Shown here one piece after another: positions 60,650 through 64,000 of a stretch of 64,000 bases of DNA (its first letter is position 1; each line of letters starts with the position of its first letter). The translations under genes were made by a program, and so were the position numbers. The notes under the pieces are model-generated. The model was not told where the DNA came from and did not search any database. It saw nothing but the letters and a program-made list of their open reading frames with translations. The DNA is from Ziziphus jujuba. Lineage: Eukaryota > Streptophyta > Magnoliopsida > Rosales > Rhamnaceae. The stretch spans positions 5,583,501 through 5,647,500 of the forward strand of contig NC_083386.1 in NCBI RefSeq assembly GCF_031755915.1, read 5' to 3'.

Positions 60650-60951
60650 TTCTCTATTGAGGTAGCTGACCGTGAGGCGGTCCTGGCGGCGGAGGTTGTG
60701 GCATCCCAGATTGATTAGTGGACTACAATAAACAAGAAAACAATGCATGAAATTTTGATGATGTAACAAAGGAAATTAGAGATTTGACTTTTAAAGGCAC
60801 CCAAATTCCCTCTAAAAAGCAATGCAAGAGCCAAATCAAACTCATGTTAGCAGGCAGCCAACCTTGATTCTGACCCATGTTAAATTTATCATGAGTTGTG
60901 TCTCCTGGCCTATATCTGCACCAAAACTTTGTTGTGTGATCATTGCTACCA
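60650..60951 (-). pseudogene. FY/WDR33-like exon fragment
   Basis: Minus-strand exon 60951-60863 after acceptor CTTCTGCAG reads [17 protein letters not shown] and DKFNMGQNQ, ending at a donor (CAAG|GTTGG). This is the end of the WD40 propeller of FY, the plant WDR33/Pfs2 subunit of the pre-mRNA 3'-end processing complex (family: SGSNDHTxKFWCRxRPGD). A second piece at about 60720-60658 is proline-rich (SGMPQPPPPGPPHGQ), as FY C-termini are, but ends at a stop. The other exons are absent, so this is a fragment. Confidence 0.75.
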
Positions 60952-60959
60952 CTGCAGAA

Positions 60960-61490
60960 GAACCACACAAGATTACCAAATGAAGGGATCAAATTACTTG
61001 AACATTGATATAGCAATGATACTCACTTGTAAACATGAAAATATATAATAGCTGTATAGAGTCTTAACATTTTGATATTACCTGGGTTTCTGACAAACCT
61101 AAGAGAATGTTTGCATTTACATTAACATTCAAGCTACTTAAAAATCTCTTGCATCAGGTTAAGTTTTGGGATTTTAACTACAAATCTTATTATGAGAGTT
61201 GGAAATTTTATTGGAATAGGTCTTATGTAGAATAATTTTGGATGAAATTTCTTGACATCAGACACTCGTATCACTTTTTGAATTGTTTTACTTGGTCACT
61301 AATTCACTGTTAGCGGTGTTATTTGCTTTTGCAAACATGCATCTTTTTAAAGCTTTTACCATATTGATATGACTCAAAATTATGTTGATAGAATGATTGA
61401 TTGTTATTTTGGTTTCTTGTGCTCCATAAATATATATTCTGTTTTTTCTCCTCTATTTGATAAGATTCTAATCATACTCTACCGAAGCAG
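60960..61490. other. Spacer between FY-like and DCAF13-like fragments
   Basis: AT-rich, no gene seen. It joins pieces of two genes in opposite orientations. Whether they were neighbours in the ancestor or brought together by rearrangement cannot be told here. Confidence 0.4.
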
Positions 61491-62287
61491 GCTAATGAGG
61501 TCTGCAACTGCTATAGTTATGATGCTAGAAAGATGGATGAAGCAAAGTGTGTATATAAGGATCATGTTTCTGCAGTGTAAGTTGGGAAACCATTATTTAT
61601 CAAGTATATATATATATATATATTTACATCTTGTAATGTCCATCTGTTTGGAAGTAATATGGAAACTTACTGTGACAAATTTCCTTCATTTTCAGGATGG
61701 ATATTGATTATTCACCAACTGATCGAACAGTGATTTCCCTGTTGCTAATGAATATAGTCCCTTTCATCATTGAATTGTAGTCTTCAAAAACTAGATAATA
61801 GTTTTTGGAAGATGCTAAATTTTAGTCATTGATGATTTCATCCCTTTACTAATTTCTTTAGTTTAAAATCCTTTTTGCTTTTCAAAAGTTGAACCATTTG
61901 TTGCATTGCACTACAGCTTCTTCCAAGAGAACAGAAGAGACATGAGTATCATGATTCTGTTAAGAACCGGTACAAGCACTTCCTGAAGTGAAGCGCATTG
62001 TGAGGTGAGATAGAGCAAGCAATTGTGCTTCCTAAACGACTTTACTTGTTTCTAGTCTATGTAATCAGTTATAAAGATCCGATTCATATTTGTATATTCT
62101 ATAAAAAATGAATGGTGATTGCAGACATAGGCATCTACCAAAACCAATATTCAAGGCAGCTGCTCTCAGACGAACCATGACTGAAGCTCAGAGAAGAAAG
62201 GAAGAAAAGAGGAAAAAACACAGTGCCCCAGGTAGTATTGCCACTGTGCCACTACCTAAAAGGAGAATCCTAAAAGTAGTTGAGTGA
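61491..62287 (+). pseudogene. DCAF13/SOF1-like gene fragment with four exons (copy D)
   Basis: Exon 61491-61576 (ANEVCNCYSYDARKMDEAKC, KDHVSAV) is a WD40 repeat of DCAF13. After an intron with a (TA)n tract, exon 61696-about 61731 reads MDIDYSPTDRT, lacking part of the repeat. Exon 61917-62004 (LLPREQKRHEYHDSVKNRYK) then loses one base after 61979 and runs into a stop (TGA about 61989). Exon 62125-62287 carries the Sof1 tail (HRHLPKPIFKAAALRRTM ... KKHSAPGS ... RILKVVE) to TGA 62285. Splice junctions are phase-consistent, but the deletions make it non-functional. In the intact family this WD40 protein acts in small-subunit ribosome assembly and as a CUL4 adaptor. Confidence 0.85.
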
Positions 62288-63110
62288 GTTATGGACAGAT
62301 TCTTTTTGGGGAGGGGTTGTGCGTTTTGTTTTTGTTACTACAATTATGTATTTCTAATTTTAATTGATAGTTCAATGGAAATAGGCATCAAAGATTTAAA
62401 TTTTATTGACAGTTCGGAAATTCTTGTACTATTTTTGTAATCTTTGTTTCATTTTACTTGACCTTACCACTTACGAGTTTAGCCATAATTTCACAGCATA
62501 TGTGCTATGTTCTAACAGAAAAGAAAGAAAACCTTTCCTCTCTCTGTTCCCAGAAAAACCTCCTTTACTAAGAGTGAATTAGTTTTGGCACATGGCATAA
62601 AAATTTTAAAGAGTGAATTAGTGTTGGCGAATGGCATAAAAAATTTACTATGAACTTTACCAGATTTATTTTTATGTCCAAGGTACTATGACAGAAATCT
62701 GCTTCTATTAATACATAGGAGAGAAATATACTATCATCTAAAACTACAAAATTGGCAGTATGTAAGAAGGAAGTTCCCATCAATCGGAAGGCATACTTTG
62801 AAAGCTCCAATTTAAACCTTTACAAATCAAGAAATGGATATAAATTGAAAAATTCCACATGAATGGATTACAGCTAATGGTGAATGTTTCAGAGTACCAT
62901 ATTTCTCTCTTCTTCTTTTTATATATATATATATATATATAATTTCAAAATACTTAAAAACTTCTATGACCTACCAGTCTTGCCAACTGTCAGTATTAAA
63001 TAAGTAAATAAAATTTCCAGATAATAAAGGCTAACCGCTAGTTTCTTTACCCAAAAAGAAAAAAATGGATAGCCATTAGTTTAGTACTTACAGCGGCAAC
63101 AGAAATTAAT
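62288..63110. other. Convergent spacer of last unit
   Basis: Parallels 21379-22215 and 46983-47740. 62390-62420 corresponds to the solo LTR insertion point and is empty. A degenerate equivalent of the CNL 3'-UTR exon begins near 63088 (AGTACTTACAGCGGCAACAG), after which homology to the CNL side stops. (TA)n at 62920-62941. No CNL coding remains. Confidence 0.6.
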
Positions 63111-63119
63111 GTAGAGCAA

Positions 63120-64000
63120 CAGTAATTATTGTTTCTTACAATCTTTGACAGTCTTCATTTATGGTTGACAGAGCTTTGGCTTCTTTTTACTGAGGGACTG
63201 GTGGCTGATTCGCTATGGTAAAAAACCAGTGACAAACAGGGACTATCTCAGTGTTAGTGTATACTATCTTGCCATTCATATGCAGTTCATTATGTGAAAC
63301 TTACTGTGGATTATTTACAATTCAGAACTATACATTTCTGAAACAATCTTGGTTGTTCATCTCACAGGGTAATTTTCAACACGCTTTTTGGCCTTAGTTT
63401 AAACTTTTGGATGACCATTGTTAGAAGAGTTTCTTCTTGGAAGCTTGAATGGTTTACTTGGGCCAATCAAGGTACCGTAGTGTTCTGTAATCATAATTGA
63501 TGGTTCCTCTACTGCTTCTCCTCTCTAGATTATTATTATTATTATTATTTTTTTTTTTTTTGAGTTTGTGTAATTGCTGAAGTGCTTCTAAGATTTTACA
63601 ATTAAGGGAAATAGCAAACCAACATATTCCATAGTGAAAAACATAAAATAGTTAAACTTTTCTAAAAGTTTTCACACTTTGAAAGAATTTCCCCAATATT
63701 GTTTGTGTATATCTCTCTCTTCCCTTTTTATGGTTGCAAGTATTAGTTTGATGTTTCTGGACAATTGTTATTCAGCCAGCAGAGAAGTATCCAAATATGT
63801 TTGGAAAAAAGTTCATAGTTTGGAAGGTAAGTTTTGTTTTGGCATTTCTTCCAATAATGGATATACCATTGTATTTTCTAAACACACCTTAAGTTTCTAA
63901 CATCTTATCAAAATTCCAGGTGGCTTCTTGCCTTCAAAGTTTGCTCCATCCGCTTGTGGAAATGATGATTGGTGACATGGTGGCTGCTCTGCTCTCATTG
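63120..64000 (+). other. Start of a further duplicated unit, cut by window edge
   Basis: Follows 19800-20665 and 42090-42810 closely (for example GACAAACAGGGACTATCTCA at 63231, GGATGACCATTG at 63409, and the closing GACATGGTGGCTGCTCTGCTC). If order is conserved, a DCAF13 tail and possibly another CNL should lie to the right of the window. Confidence 0.7.

Noticed and set aside
1..64000. CRISPR arrays, bacterial operons, ribosome binding sites
   Set aside because: Spliced plant genes and plant retrotransposons show this is eukaryotic nuclear DNA. Regular short repeats here are microsatellites, a minisatellite and LTR pairs, not spacer-separated arrays.
1..64000. tRNA or rRNA genes
   Set aside because: The TGGTATCAGAGC matches are primer-binding sites beside LTRs, not tRNA genes. 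I saw no cloverleaf or rRNA sequence, though an exhaustive scan by eye is not possible.

Overview
This is nuclear DNA of a flowering plant, almost certainly a dicot. The evidence is an AT-rich background, plant-type Ty3/gypsy chromovirus and Ty1/copia retrotransposons primed by initiator tRNA-Met, plant MITEs, and an intact CC-NB-ARC-LRR (CNL) resistance gene with GT-AG introns. A woody rosid would fit, but the species cannot be fixed from the sequence.

Left third (1-18.6 kb): a nest of transposable elements. A copia gag fragment on the minus strand (17609-18602) is the oldest host layer. A 678-bp hAT-type MITE lies in it (17875-18552, perfect 8-bp TSD). A plus-strand Tekay-like chromovirus, whose 5' end lies left of the window, also lies in it and ends at 17608. 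That chromovirus is cut inside its RNase H region by a second, minus-strand member of the same broad family (3952-12983, perfect TSD GATGG). The inner element's coding region is reduced to scattered relics and carries a short TRIM-like solo LTR.

Middle and right (19-64 kb): a resistance-gene cluster built by segmental duplication. The only intact gene is a 1366-aa CNL on the minus strand (26949-22655). It faces, tail to tail, the 3' exons of a DCAF13/SOF1-like WD40 gene. Pieces of this unit recur. Unit B has the CNL 5' flank at 39.27-41.0 kb beside a shattered LRR relic at 38.78-39.12 kb. Unit C has a DCAF13 tail at 42.1-43.6 kb, a truncated CNL at 48.2-48.7 kb and a 5' flank at 51.15-52.0 kb. 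Further DCAF13 pieces lie at 61.49-62.29 kb, followed by another copy of the unit's left end from 63.1 kb to the window edge. An exon of an FY/WDR33-like gene lies at 60.86-60.95 kb.

Younger insertions decorate the cluster: a 3.37-kb solo gypsy LTR (43613-46982, TSD TTAAT), a complete but mutated copia element (54195-60092, TSD TACAC), a PIF/Harbinger-type MITE (29855-30356, TSD TTA) and a small foldback MITE (33674-33821). The rest is AT-rich intergenic DNA with microsatellites and homopolymer runs. Apart from the intact CNL, I see no gene that looks clearly functional.
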